A DNA stretch of 6,168 nt from Chloroflexia bacterium (GTDB lineage: Bacteria; Chloroflexota; Chloroflexia; QHBQ01; JADMIH01). The translations under genes and the position numbers were made by a program. The notes beneath the pieces were generated by a model, which made no database searches, was not told where the DNA came from, and was given only the letters and a program-made list of their open reading frames with translations. Below, in pieces: positions 1 through 6,168 of this stretch; position 1 is the stretch's first letter; each line of letters starts with the position of its first letter. The DNA lies in assembly GCA_025927935.1 (NCBI GenBank), contig JAICKM010000428.1, positions 1-6,168 on the forward strand, read 5' to 3'.

Positions 1-398
1 TGGTACGAGAGCATGGGCAAGGTGGCGCCGGTCTCGGCCCGGAAGTGGCGAGTTTCCTCCGGCAGGGCCTGGTTGAGCCAGAGGACATCGAAGTCGCGCG
101 TGGCGGCGAACTCTTCGAGGTTGGGCAGCAGCCGGCGGCAGGGATCGCAGTGCGGCGAGCCGAACAGCAGCAACACGTTGCGGCCCCGGTAGTCGCTGAG
201 ACGGCGGGTCTGGCCGTCGGCGTCGGGAAGCTGGAAGTCGGGGGCGGGGCTGCCCACGGCCAGCCCGTCGCGCGACACGCCGGACGCGCTGCCCAGGTAG
301 AGCACGCCCAGTTGCCGGTAGAGCAAGACGATTAAGACGCCTTCCAGGATGACGATGATCCAGAGCGCGATGAAGCTGACGAGCCAGATCCCTTCCAT
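1..398 (-). CDS. MauD/TlpA-like membrane-anchored thioredoxin-fold protein (partial, C-terminus outside window)
   Basis: Reading from an ATG at 398 gives 132 codons before the window edge, so the 3' part of the gene is missing. Residues 5-27 form one hydrophobic N-terminal segment, likely a membrane anchor that places the rest outside the cytoplasm. Residues 45-57 ([13 protein letters not shown]) are the usual start of an AhpC/TSA-redoxin domain. Residues 75-87 ([13 protein letters not shown]) carry the strand and CxxC active site, with cysteines 84 and 87. This layout matches MauD and other TlpA-like thiol-disulfide oxidoreductases of about 200 residues, so perhaps a third is missing. A purine-rich GAGGGGACC/AAAGGGACC stretch precedes the start. 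The gene begins 20 bp after the mauE-like stop and is probably in the same transcript. The fold is confident. The name MauD rests on the neighbour, and nothing here suggests methylamine metabolism. Confidence 0.85.
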   Translation of the reverse strand, partial: MEGIWLVSFIALWIIVILEGVLIVLLYRQLGVLYLGSASGVSRDGLAVGSPAPDFQLPDADGQTRRLSDYRGRNVLLLFGSPHCDPCRRLLPNLEEFAATRDFDVLWLNQALPEETRHFRAETGATLPMLSY

Positions 399-418
399 GT
401 GGTCCCTTTGGTCCCCTC

Positions 419-1021
419 TTAGAATGCGCGCAGGAAACTACGGATGGTCGCCAGCAGGGTGTTGCCCAGCACCACGGCGACAACGGCGATCAGGGCGAGA
501 AATATGACGGGCACCGCGTTCACCAGGGGCGGCAACGGGGCGGCCTGCGCGGCGCCAAACAGGCCATCCAGCGCCAGGTACGGCGTGGGCAGGCGGATGA
601 GCAGCGCGGCCAGGGTCAGCAACACGAGGTTGCGCGCCACCGTGACCGGGCCGGCGTTCTCGCGCGAGAAGCGCCCGAAACAGTGACACGGCATCGCCCG
701 CCCGCCCCGCAGATCGCCCAGCACCACGACGGTAAACACGACGAGTAGCGCTGCCGCCGCGAGCGCCGCCCACGGCAGCGCCAGGCCCAGCAACAACAGC
801 ACACCCACCGTGGCCTCGGCCCAGGGCAGCCCGCGGCTCCCCACCGTGCGTAACACCGGCGGCAGCCAGGTGCGATCGCGGAAAGCCGCGACCGCGCCGG
901 CCGGGTCGGTGAGTTTGCCCACGGCGCCGGCCAGGAAGATGCCGCCCAGGGTAAGCCGGGCAAACAACAGCAGGTATGGTGATGACAACAGGGTATCCAT
1001 AAGCAGTCGGGCGCCGGCCAT
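419..1021 (-). CDS. MauE/DoxX-like redox-associated integral membrane protein
   Basis: A 200-residue protein with about five hydrophobic segments (roughly residues 17-37, 68-83, 84-102, 125-142 and 170-190). Between the third and fourth lies PCHCFG, with cysteines 112 and 114. A CxCFG motif at this place is typical of MauE-like members of the DoxX/MauE superfamily, which are thought to pass redox equivalents across the membrane or support disulfide formation with a partner thioredoxin. That partner is encoded directly downstream (MauD-like, 20 bp gap). The frame is open up to 1213, but a strong promoter at 1043-1071 and a repeat at 1094-1125 lie within that extension, so it is unlikely to be translated. 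I chose the ATG at 1021, with a weak GGCGGCGGACC upstream and a leader of only about 15 nt. The in-frame ATG at 1000 (193 residues) is almost as plausible. The family is fairly sure; the electron donor or substrate is unknown. Confidence 0.82.
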   Translation of the reverse strand: MAGARLLMDTLLSSPYLLLFARLTLGGIFLAGAVGKLTDPAGAVAAFRDRTWLPPVLRTVGSRGLPWAEATVGVLLLLGLALPWAALAAAALLVVFTVVVLGDLRGGRAMPCHCFGRFSRENAGPVTVARNLVLLTLAALLIRLPTPYLALDGLFGAAQAAPLPPLVNAVPVIFLALIAVVAVVLGNTLLATIRSFLRAF

Positions 1022-1042
1022 GCAGGTCCGCCGCCAGGTTCC

Positions 1043-1071
1043 ATTATAGCAGGCAAGTGAGGAAGAGTCAA
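1043..1071 (-). promoter_or_regulatory. Near-consensus sigma-70 promoter of the mauE-mauD-like pair
   Basis: On the minus strand a -35 box TTGACT (1071-1066, 5 of 6 consensus) is followed by exactly 17 bp and a perfect -10 box TATAAT (1048-1043). TGC directly before the -10 makes it an extended -10. Transcription would begin near 1035-1039, just upstream of the ATG at 1021. The spacing and orientation fit the redox pair and imply that it can be transcribed independently of the ABC genes upstream. No operator palindrome overlaps the boxes. Confidence 0.8.
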
Positions 1072-1093
1072 TTGGGTCTAGCAATAGGGGTGT

Positions 1094-1125
1094 GCGGCAG
1101 CCCGGAGGCTCAAGCCTCCGGCTAC
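1094..1125 (-). repeat. Solitary GTAG-headed hairpin repeat (REP-like)
   Basis: Read on the minus strand, GTAG is followed by the palindrome CCGGAGGCTTGAGCCTCCGG (perfect except for the two central bases) and then GCTGCCGC. Ends of the form GTAG...CTGCCGC are shared with the three repeats at 4813-4919, although the stem sequence is different. A GTAG at the foot of a GC-rich hairpin is a known feature of REP elements moved by RAYT transposases. In the direction of transcription no T-run follows, so it is not a classical intrinsic terminator. It lies between the ABC operon and the mauE promoter. Confidence 0.6.
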
Positions 1126-1170
1126 CTTTACGAAGGTGGCCTGCGCGTCCTGGATTGAGGTAAAGGCCAG

Positions 1171-1224
1171 GTTGCCCCGGTTCGGGGCCGGGCGCCGGGC
1201 AACGGCGAATCACGCCCAGGCGTG
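1171..1224 (-). other. Inverted-repeat structures after the ABC operon stop
   Basis: Directly after the stop of the downstream ABC gene come CACGCC/GGCGTG (1211-1224, 2-nt centre), GTTGCCC/GGGCAAC (1171-1177 with 1197-1203) and a nested CCCC-GGTTC-GGGG (1175-1187). These could fold in the mRNA and protect the 3' end or help termination. There is no U-tract on either strand, so I do not call a rho-independent terminator. The remainder of 1072-1227 shows nothing else that I recognise apart from the REP-like unit. Confidence 0.25.
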
Positions 1225-1227
1225 GCG

Positions 1228-3006
1228 CTAGGCGGGCACCGGCTCCGGTTCCACCACTTCACCGTGCCAGAGGCGCTGCATCTCCGCACAACGCGCCAGC
1301 AATTCGTCCAGGGTGCCCGCATCCTCGACGCGCCCGTCTTTCAGCACGACGATATAGTCGGCACGGCGCAGAGCCGCGCGGCGATGGGAGACCACCAGGC
1401 AGGTGGCGCCCCGGCGCTCGAACAGCCGATCCCACAACCGGCGCTCGGTCTCGACATCCAGCGCGCTGGAGAGATCGTCGAAGACCAACAACTCCGGATC
1501 GCGCACGAACATGCGCGCCGCCGCCGCCCGTTGCACCTGTCCGCCCGACAGCCGCACCCCGCGCGATCCGACGAGGGTGTCCAGGCCGTGCTCCATCGCG
1601 GCCAGGTCGCCATCCAGCACGGCGGCGCGCACGGCGGCCAGGACCGCCGCGTCGTCGGCGGGCAGGCCCAGCAGGATGTTCTCGCGCAGGGAGGCGCTGA
1701 ACAGGCGCGGCACCTGCGGCGTGTAGGCGCTGCGCGGCGGCACGAAGAAATTCGCTGAGTCGGCCACCGGCGCGCCGTTCCATAAGATCGTGCCTCCATC
1801 GGCAGGCAGCAAGCCCAGCAGCGTACGCACCAGCGTCGTCTTGCCCGCCCCGATCCGCCCGGTGATCACGGTGAACGACCCGCGCTCCAGCCGCAGGTCC
1901 ACATCGGCGATGCCGCGCCCGCTCTCCGGGTAGCGATAGGTCAGGCCGGTGGCTTGCAGCATGTGCAGCCGGTGCGCGGGTGTTTTGGGCGGATAGGCGA
2001 TAGCGGGCAGCGAGCCGCTCAGCGGCAGCGGGCTTGGCTCGACCAGCCGGGCGGGCGGTGCGCCTTGCAGCAGCACCACCATGCGGTCGAAGGCCACCTT
2101 GGTCTGTCGATAGTGGGCCAGGAACATGCCGAAGAACTGCGTGAACTCGGTCACAAAGGCCAGGTAGTAGACGAACAGGGCGAAGTCGCCCAGGGTAAAC
2201 GTACCGCCGCGCATCGACTGGGCGGCCAGGATCAGGATCAGCCCTGTGCCCAGGTTGACGGTGTTGGCGAACACCGAGTCGAGCAACTGGCTCAGCACGC
2301 GGTCCTTAAGCATCAACTGGCGGCGAGTATCGCTCAGCCGCCGCAGGTGGGTCAGCACATGGTCTTCCGCGCCCGCCACCTGCACCGCCTGCACCGCGCC
2401 GAAGATCTCGCCCAGCGCGCCCGTCACCCGCCCGGTGGCCTGGCTGCTCGACTTGCGGTAGTGCTCCAACCGTGTGCTGGCCGCCTGGGCGATGGCGACG
2501 ACGCCGATCAGCGGCACGAACACCAGCACGGTGATCCACGCGTTGATTCCGGCCAGGATCAACATGGCGATCAGCGCAAACAGCGCCTGACCGGTCGTGT
2601 CCAGCGTCCAACTGAGGGCATCTTCGGCGCGCTCGGCGTCGTCGCGGAAGCGGCTGATCGCCTCGCCCGGCGCCTCCGGCAAGGAGCGTGCGCCGGGCCG
2701 CTCCAGCACGCGGGCCAGCAGATTGCGCCGCAGCCACGCGCTCATGGTGAAGCGGTGGCGGATATCGGCCAGCGCGCCGCCCACGATCAGCAGCACGCGG
2801 GCCAGCGCGGTCATGATCAGCCAGGCCACCACCCACCAGACGGTGAACTGTCCCGGCGTCGCCTGATCCAGCGAGTCGAAGAAAGCCTTGGCGATCAGGC
2901 CGGGCACCAGCGGCGACAGGTGGATCAGCGTCCAGAAGATGCCATCCACCAGGTAGAGGCCGGGCCGGTAGCGCATCATGCGCCACATGAACTGGTAGGT
3001 TCTCAC
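1228..3006 (-). CDS. Heterodimeric ABC exporter half-transporter, subunit 2 (degenerate catalytic residue)
   Basis: A 592-residue fusion of a membrane domain (about residues 15-315, ABC exporter type I) and an ATPase domain (about 350-575). Walker A is GRIGAGKT (383-390), the Q-loop Gln is 431, the signature is a normal LSGGQ (486-490), Walker B ends at Asp510 and the H-loop His is 541. The residue after Walker B, normally the catalytic Glu, is Asp511 (FDDLSSALD; codon at 1474-1476). With the partner's altered signature this forms the degenerate ATP site, as in TM287/288- or BmrCD-type exporters. The GTG start at 3006 overlaps the upstream stop as GTGA, and GGAGG lies about 10 nt upstream, implying coupled translation. 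A fallback start is the ATG at 2988. The linker at about 316-348 is Pro-rich. The two half-transporters should form one exporter in the cytoplasmic membrane. The substrate is unknown; drugs, lipids or peptides are all possible. Confidence 0.93.
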   Translation of the reverse strand: MRTYQFMWRMMRYRPGLYLVDGIFWTLIHLSPLVPGLIAKAFFDSLDQATPGQFTVWWVVAWLIMTALARVLLIVGGALADIRHRFTMSAWLRRNLLARVLERPGARSLPEAPGEAISRFRDDAERAEDALSWTLDTTGQALFALIAMLILAGINAWITVLVFVPLIGVVAIAQAASTRLEHYRKSSSQATGRVTGALGEIFGAVQAVQVAGAEDHVLTHLRRLSDTRRQLMLKDRVLSQLLDSVFANTVNLGTGLILILAAQSMRGGTFTLGDFALFVYYLAFVTEFTQFFGMFLAHYRQTKVAFDRMVVLLQGAPPARLVEPSPLPLSGSLPAIAYPPKTPAHRLHMLQATGLTYRYPESGRGIADVDLRLERGSFTVITGRIGAGKTTLVRTLLGLLPADGGTILWNGAPVADSANFFVPPRSAYTPQVPRLFSASLRENILLGLPADDAAVLAAVRAAVLDGDLAAMEHGLDTLVGSRGVRLSGGQVQRAAAARMFVRDPELLVFDDLSSALDVETERRLWDRLFERRGATCLVVSHRRAALRRADYIVVLKDGRVEDAGTLDELLARCAEMQRLWHGEVVEPEPVPA

Positions 3007-4748
3007 GCCAGGACTTCCTCCAGGCCGGTTTGCAACAGGCGGCTGAACCGCGAGCGCGGGTCGTCCGCCAGCCTGCGCCGGTCGCCCTGTTCCAGGATGC
3101 GGCCATCCTCCAGGATCATAATGCGGTCGGCGCGGCTAATCGTGCCCAGGCGGTGGGCGATGATGATGCCGGTGCGGTCGCGTAGCAGCTTGCTCACCGC
3201 CCGCTCGATCAGTTGCTCGGTGGCCGGGTCAAGCCGCGACGAGGCTTCGTCCAGGATCACCAGGCCGGGGTCGGCCAGGAAGATGCGCACGAAGGCCAGC
3301 AGTTGCGCCTCGCCCGCCGACAGCCCGCCGCCGCCCGCGTCCAGTTCGGTATCCAGGCCGGCGGGCAGCGAGTCATACCAGCCCTTCAAGCCCAGATCGG
3401 TCAGCACAGCCAGGATCTGCGCGTCGGGGATAGCGCGGTTGAAAAAGGTCAGGTTGTCGCGCACGCTGGCCTGGAACAGTTGCACATCCTGCGTGACCAG
3501 GCCGACCTGCCGCCGCACGTCGCGCAGGTGGGCGCAGGCGATGGGCACGCCGCCCAGGCGGATCTGCCCGGTGGTCGGGTCGTAGAGGCGCAGCAGCAGG
3601 CGGGCCAGGGTAGTCTTGCCGCTGCCCGTGCGGCCCAGCAACCCTAGCACCGTGCCCGGCGGCAGGTCAAAGCTCAGGTCGCGCAGCACCGGGTCGTCCG
3701 CCTCGTAGCCGAAGGTCACGTCCTCGAAGGCCACGCCCAGTGGCCCGGCAGGCAGCGCCGCCCCGGCGCCGTCGGCCAGCCGAGAGCGGATCGCGCGCAA
3801 TTCCTCGACGCGGGCGATCCCGGCGTCGGCCCGCTGCAAGTCTTCCAACTGCGTGCGGATCTGCTCGATGGGCCGGCTGAGCAGTTCGGTGTAGTTGAAG
3901 ATGATGTACACCGTGCCCAGGCTGATCGCGCCCACTGACCAGAGGTAGGCGCCCAGCCCGAAGGCCAGCGCCGTGCCCACGGCAAACACGCCCATCGTCG
4001 TCATCCACATGCTGTACCCGGCGAAGCTCGCGCGGCGGCTCATCGGCCACCAGCCCTGGATCAGTTCGTGGAAGCGGTGCAGCACATAGCCGGTGGCGCC
4101 GTTAGCCCGCGTGTCCTCGGTGCCCGCCAGGTGCTCGCCCAGGAAGCCGAAGAACTCGGCGCTGAACTGGCGCACTCGCGTCCAGTAGGCCCCCGCCACG
4201 CCGCGGATGCGGATCAGGATCACCAGGGCCAGCACGACGAAGGCGGTCATGGTCAGGCCCACGCGCCAGTCGATGCCGAACAGCAATGCCAGCACGCCGC
4301 CGATCAGGATCAGGTTGCCGAGCAGGTGGATGACGAACTGGGAGAAGAAGTTGGCGAGGGCGTTCACATCGCCGTCGATGCGCTCGATCAGCTCGCCGGG
4401 CGTGCGCGCCTTGTGGAACGAGAGGTCCAGCCGCAAACAGTGTGCGGTCAGGTCCAGGCGCAGGGCGTTGGTGGCTGTCCAGGCGATGTTCTCGCTCAGG
4501 TAGGTGGCCCAGACGTTCAGCCCCTGCGTCACCAGCGCGATGCCGATGAACGCCAGCGCGGCCACGGCCAGCGTCTCCACCGCGCCGCCCGCCAGCGCCG
4601 TGTCGATGAAATAGCGCACGATCTGCGGGTTCAGCAACTCCAGCCCGATGTTGAGCAAGAGCAGCCCGGCCAGCAGCCCCACGCGGGCGCGCTGCGGCCG
4701 CAAATAGGTGGCAAGCAACGCCCAATAACGTTTCAGCGGGATTTTCAC
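3003..4748 (-). CDS. Heterodimeric ABC exporter half-transporter, subunit 1 (degenerate signature motif)
   Basis: A 581-residue half-transporter beginning [16 protein letters not shown], with a six-helix membrane domain (about residues 15-315) and a C-terminal ATPase domain (about 335-575). Walker A is GRTGSGKT (372-379), the Q-loop Gln is 420, Walker B ends in Asp500 followed by the catalytic Glu501 ([12 protein letters not shown]), and the H-loop His is 532. The signature is LSAGE (476-480) rather than LSGGQ. Its Walker A/B with the partner's LSGGQ should form the hydrolysing site, while its altered signature pairs with the partner's Asp511 site. I chose the GTG at 4748 because GGAG lies six bases upstream. 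A TTG at 4787 would add 13 residues without an exporter-like sequence and has a poorer ribosome site. It is the first gene of the operon and overlaps the next by 4 bp. The exporter class is secure; the substrate is not known. Confidence 0.93.
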   Translation of the reverse strand: MKIPLKRYWALLATYLRPQRARVGLLAGLLLLNIGLELLNPQIVRYFIDTALAGGAVETLAVAALAFIGIALVTQGLNVWATYLSENIAWTATNALRLDLTAHCLRLDLSFHKARTPGELIERIDGDVNALANFFSQFVIHLLGNLILIGGVLALLFGIDWRVGLTMTAFVVLALVILIRIRGVAGAYWTRVRQFSAEFFGFLGEHLAGTEDTRANGATGYVLHRFHELIQGWWPMSRRASFAGYSMWMTTMGVFAVGTALAFGLGAYLWSVGAISLGTVYIIFNYTELLSRPIEQIRTQLEDLQRADAGIARVEELRAIRSRLADGAGAALPAGPLGVAFEDVTFGYEADDPVLRDLSFDLPPGTVLGLLGRTGSGKTTLARLLLRLYDPTTGQIRLGGVPIACAHLRDVRRQVGLVTQDVQLFQASVRDNLTFFNRAIPDAQILAVLTDLGLKGWYDSLPAGLDTELDAGGGGLSAGEAQLLAFVRIFLADPGLVILDEASSRLDPATEQLIERAVSKLLRDRTGIIIAHRLGTISRADRIMILEDGRILEQGDRRRLADDPRSRFSRLLQTGLEEVLA

Positions 4749-4765
4749 GAATCGCTCCGATAGCA
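4744..4765 (-). promoter_or_regulatory. Ribosome binding site that sets the GTG start of ABC subunit 1
   Basis: On the minus strand the sequence CGGAGCGATTC immediately precedes GTG (4748-4746). GGAG is a good anti-16S match with a 6-nt spacer. The alternative TTG at 4787 has only GAGG about 11 nt away. This decides in favour of the GTG start. Confidence 0.6.
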
Positions 4766-4812
4766 GACAGTAATACGCGGATACCAAGTAACCAGTCGCC
4801 CTCGTTTTGCCG

Positions 4813-4919
4813 TGTAGGGGCCGGTTTGAAACCGGCCTGCCGCCTGGCGCGATGTAGGCGCCGGCTTGAAACCGGCCTGCCGTCCAGTGTAGGGGCCGGT
4901 TTCAAACCGGCCTGCCGCC
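4813..4919 (+). repeat. Three head-to-tail 32-bp GTAG-headed hairpin repeats (REP-like cluster)
   Basis: Units lie at 4813-4844, 4853-4884 and 4888-4919, separated by 8 and 3 bp. Each reads TGTAGG-G/C-G, a palindromic core and CCTGCCGCC (GTC at the end of unit 2). Units 1 and 3 have a perfect 9-bp stem around one base: GGCCGGTTTGAAACCGGCC in unit 1, with C instead of G at the centre in unit 3. Unit 2 has CCGGCTT in the left arm, which leaves its stem imperfect. The GTAG foot beside a GC-rich hairpin matches the known design of REP sequences mobilised by RAYT (TnpA-REP) proteins. The variable, short spacers and the palindromic units argue against CRISPR. If the exporter mRNA starts upstream, the cluster lies in its 5' leader. 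Confidence 0.75.
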
Positions 4920-4963
4920 CAGCAGAATCCGATAGGCGGACGACTAGCGCAAGTATCCCTCAT

Positions 4964-4992
4964 ATTATGACCGTTGCGGCCTGGCGGGGAAA
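4964..4992 (-). promoter_or_regulatory. Weak candidate promoter for the ABC operon
   Basis: On the minus strand CATAAT (4969-4964, 5 of 6 of the -10 consensus) lies 17 bp after TTTCCC (4992-4987, 3 of 6 of the -35 consensus). It would give a leader of about 210 nt running through the three hairpin repeats. No better pair was found nearer the GTG start. The -35 box is poor, so this is only a candidate. Confidence 0.2.
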
Positions 4993-5033
4993 TCGTCTGG
5001 AGACGGACTTGTTCTACGCCGATTCGGGTATTA

Positions 5034-5058
5034 CTGATAGGAGCATAAATAACTAATA
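5034..5058 (+). repeat. Left terminal inverted repeat of the IS630 element
   Basis: These 25 bp match the reverse complement of 6092-6116 except for one base (A at 5049 opposite C at 6101). Because the TA duplication is itself palindromic and flanked by T and A, the apparent repeat extends to 5031. The transposase stop codon (TAG on the minus strand, 5055-5053) lies inside this end. Confidence 0.9.
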
Positions 5059-6059
5059 CCCGTAGTGCTTGAAGAAGCTGCAAATTATGTCGGGTTTGGC
5101 CCGCAAGCGCGCAATCGCCAAGCGCAGCAGATAACGGAGTTCACCCAGGTTATGACCCGCGACGTTACCCAACTCCACATGCTTGAGGTAGTTCCACACT
5201 CCCTCGTCCGGGTTGAGGTCCGGCGCGTAGCCCGGCAATTGCTCGACACAGATCCCGCCCCCGGCTTCCGTCAGAAACTGCTTAACTGCCTTTTCGTGGT
5301 GCGCTGGCAGCCCATCCCAGATCACCAGCAACTTGTCATCCAACTGCCGCTGCAGGTGTTTAAGGAAGCACACCGCATCCGCACCTTTATACGCGCGGTC
5401 CTGCATGCCTGTCAGCAATTGGCCGCTGCGCGTAATGCCACTAATCACCGAGAGATGATCGCGCGTCAGGGGCACCCGCAGCACGGGTGTTTGACCACAC
5501 GGTGCGTAGGTGCGCAGCACCCCAGCCAACAAGTAGAACGCAGCTTCGTCTACGAAGACGATAATGCGCCCTTCTCGTCGCGCCTTTTTTTAAGTGCGGG
5601 CCAGCGCTGGTGGTACCAGGCGGCAATGGCGGCTTCGTCACGCTGGGTAGCGCGGACGATCGGCCGTTGCGGACTCCACTCGATTTGGCGCAGCAGGCGC
5701 CCAACATGCGTCGGATGGTAGCGGATCGCAAACTCGTCCTGGATCAGTTGGGCCACGCGGCGCCGGGTCCAAACATTACCGAGGAAGCCGTGGGCTGCGG
5801 CCCCCTGGCGCAGCAGTTCAACCAAGCGCGTGAGCTGATCGGCACCCAAGGCGGGTGGGCGACCTGGGCGGGAGCGATCCGCCAGGGCCGGGGGGCCGTT
5901 GCTGCTGGCGCGAGTCAGCCACTGGCTCACCGCACCTTGGCTGACGCCCAAAGCCGCGGCGATGCGGACTTGGGTCCAGCCTTGTTGATAAAGCGCCCAG
6001 GCGCGGCGGCGACGACCTTCGCGCCAGCTGCGGGGCGGGTTGGAATCTGGCGTGCTCAT
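5053..6059 (-). CDS. IS630-family DDE transposase, two frames joined by a -1 frameshift
   Basis: The first frame starts at ATG 6059 and runs to a stop at 5552-5550 (169 residues). The second reaches the stop at 5055-5053. A slip of -1 on seven A residues (5591-5585, CTT AAA AAA AAG) joins them after Lys158 into a 335-residue protein, the usual IS630 size. The first part has a helix-turn-helix (about residues 28-50, TQVRIAAALGVSQGAVSQWL), an AT-hook-like GRPP linker (66-69) and a second winged-helix-like region (about 80-135). The second part has the DDE catalytic triad: Asp171 (FVDEAAF), Asp249 (WDGLPAHH) and Glu286 (APDLNPDEGVWNYLK), with 36 residues between the last two. The protein binds the terminal repeats and cuts and pastes the element into TA. 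No clear ribosome site precedes the ATG, and no in-frame start lies upstream within the element. The split could be a random frameshift, but the A-run is at the expected place for programmed shifting. Confidence 0.88.
5546..5591 (-). promoter_or_regulatory. Programmed -1 frameshift signal of the transposase
   Basis: On the minus strand CTT is followed by seven A residues (5591-5585) and then GG. In the mRNA a perfect 6-bp stem with a four-base loop follows (TCGTCTTCGTAGACGA, 5561-5546), starting 23 nt after the A-run and including the zero-frame stop. A-runs are the known slip sites of many IS630 elements. The hairpin is farther away than typical stimulators, so its role is uncertain. Confidence 0.65.
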
Positions 6060-6091
6060 AAGCCACGCTACAGCACATCTCGGCCCACCAT

Positions 6092-6116
6092 TATTAGTTA
6101 CTTATGCTCCTATCAG
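6092..6116 (-). repeat. Right terminal inverted repeat of the IS630 element
   Basis: The right end matches the left end with one mismatch in 25 bp. It is AT-rich compared with its surroundings. On the minus strand AATAAT at its inner edge resembles a -10 box for the transposase gene that begins about 30 bp further on, but no good -35 accompanies it. Confidence 0.9.
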
Positions 6117-6119
6117 TAA

Positions 6120-6168
6120 GCCCGTTGCAGTTGCAGAATGTGCCAGACCCTGTGAAGGACAGGGAGAA
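6120..6168. other. Short right-edge flank without a recognisable gene
   Basis: These last 49 bp contain no supported coding sequence. A perfect small hairpin CCCTGT-GAAGG-ACAGGG lies at 6148-6164, without a T-run on either side. The segment would have joined directly to 5031 before the insertion. It is too short to show whether a gene was interrupted. Confidence 0.4.

Larger units (their letters stand above)
4749..5030. other. Gene-free upstream region of the ABC operon
   Basis: No convincing gene is present in these roughly 280 bp between the exporter start and the insertion sequence. The region holds three tandem hairpin repeats (4813-4919), a weak promoter-like pair (4964-4992) and a small inverted repeat CGTCT-GG-AGACG (4994-5005). 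Open frames that cross it on either strand read through the repeats, giving the repeated residues expected of translated repeat DNA, and resemble no protein I know. Confidence 0.6.
5034..6116 (-). mobile_element. IS630-family insertion sequence, apparently intact
   Basis: An element of 1083 bp is bounded by terminal inverted repeats (5034-5058 and 6092-6116) with CTGATAGGAGCAT at the outer end and one mismatch in 25 bp. It is flanked by TA at 5032-5033 and 6117-6118, as expected for the TA target duplication of the IS630/Tc1/mariner group. It carries one two-frame transposase with all DDE residues. Near-identical ends, intact motifs and a clean target duplication suggest a fairly recent insertion. 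It sits immediately upstream of the exporter's leader region and could affect its expression. Confidence 0.9.

Noticed and set aside
45..335. A 96-codon plus-strand open frame at the left edge
   Set aside because: The minus strand encodes a clear thioredoxin-fold protein with CDPC over the same bases; the plus frame is its shadow.
1094..1125. The hairpin as an intrinsic terminator of the ABC operon
   Set aside because: No T-run follows the stem on either strand, and its ends match the repeat family at 4813-4919.
1022..1213. The N-terminal extension of the mauE-like frame
   Set aside because: It would include a near-perfect promoter and a hairpin repeat, and its translation has no membrane or MauE-like character, so the gene most likely starts at 1021 or 1000.
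1954..3585. A 543-codon open frame on the plus strand
   Set aside because: It is antisense to both ABC genes, has low-complexity Gln/His/Arg/Ala-rich composition typical of shadow frames in GC-rich DNA, crosses the boundary of two real genes and shows no domain.
4068..4763. A 231-codon plus-strand open frame
   Set aside because: It is antisense to the membrane domain of ABC subunit 1 and has the same Gln/Val/His-rich shadow composition, with no recognisable motif.
4749..4787. TTG at 4787 as the start of ABC subunit 1
   Set aside because: The extra 13 residues are unlike exporter N-termini and the GTG at 4748 has a better-placed GGAG.
4813..4919. A possible CRISPR array
   Set aside because: Spacers are 8 and 3 bp, the units are themselves palindromic, and no cas gene is present.
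5053..6059. Transposase as two separate genes or a pseudogene
   Set aside because: The two frames fit one family protein joined at a seven-A slip site with all catalytic residues kept, so programmed frameshifting is the better explanation.
5026..6124. A short palindrome (CGGG...CCCG) at the IS empty site
   Set aside because: Joining the flanks leaves only four-base arms around the TA target, which is too short to distinguish from chance.

Overview
The window is a GC-rich bacterial segment in which every gene I can support lies on the minus strand. In transcription order, right to left, it holds an IS630-type insertion sequence (about 5034-6116), a non-coding stretch with GTAG-headed palindromic repeats (about 4813-4919), a two-gene ABC exporter operon (4748-1228), a short spacer with one more palindromic repeat, and a MauE-like/MauD-like thiol-redox pair (1021 to the left edge). 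No rRNA, tRNA, CRISPR array or phage gene was seen. The high GC content, the MauE-TlpA pair and the GTAG...CTGCC hairpin repeats suggest a Chloroflexota-like genome, but this is a low-confidence guess because no taxonomic marker is present.

The ABC genes overlap by four bases (GTGA) and encode two complete half-transporters (membrane domain plus ATPase). Their ATPase motifs are complementary. The upstream protein keeps the catalytic Glu but has an altered signature (LSAGE). The downstream protein has a normal LSGGQ but an Asp in place of the catalytic Glu. This is the pattern of heterodimeric exporters with one active and one degenerate ATP site. The substrate cannot be read from the sequence.

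The mauE-like gene has its own near-consensus promoter (TTGACT, 17 bp, TGC-TATAAT), which also shows that the long open frame upstream of it is not all coding. It is followed 20 bp later by a membrane-anchored thioredoxin-fold gene with a CDPC active site, cut by the window edge. Together they look like an extracytoplasmic disulfide/thiol redox module. A joint role with the neighbouring exporter is possible but unproven.

The insertion sequence appears intact. It has 25-bp terminal inverted repeats with one mismatch, a TA target duplication, and a transposase split over two frames that join by a -1 slip on seven A residues, giving a 335-residue protein with all three DDE residues. The most unusual non-coding signal is the set of four hairpin repeats. 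Three are in tandem and one is 3.7 kb away with a different stem but the same GTAG head and CTGCCGC tail, resembling REP elements mobilised by RAYT transposases.
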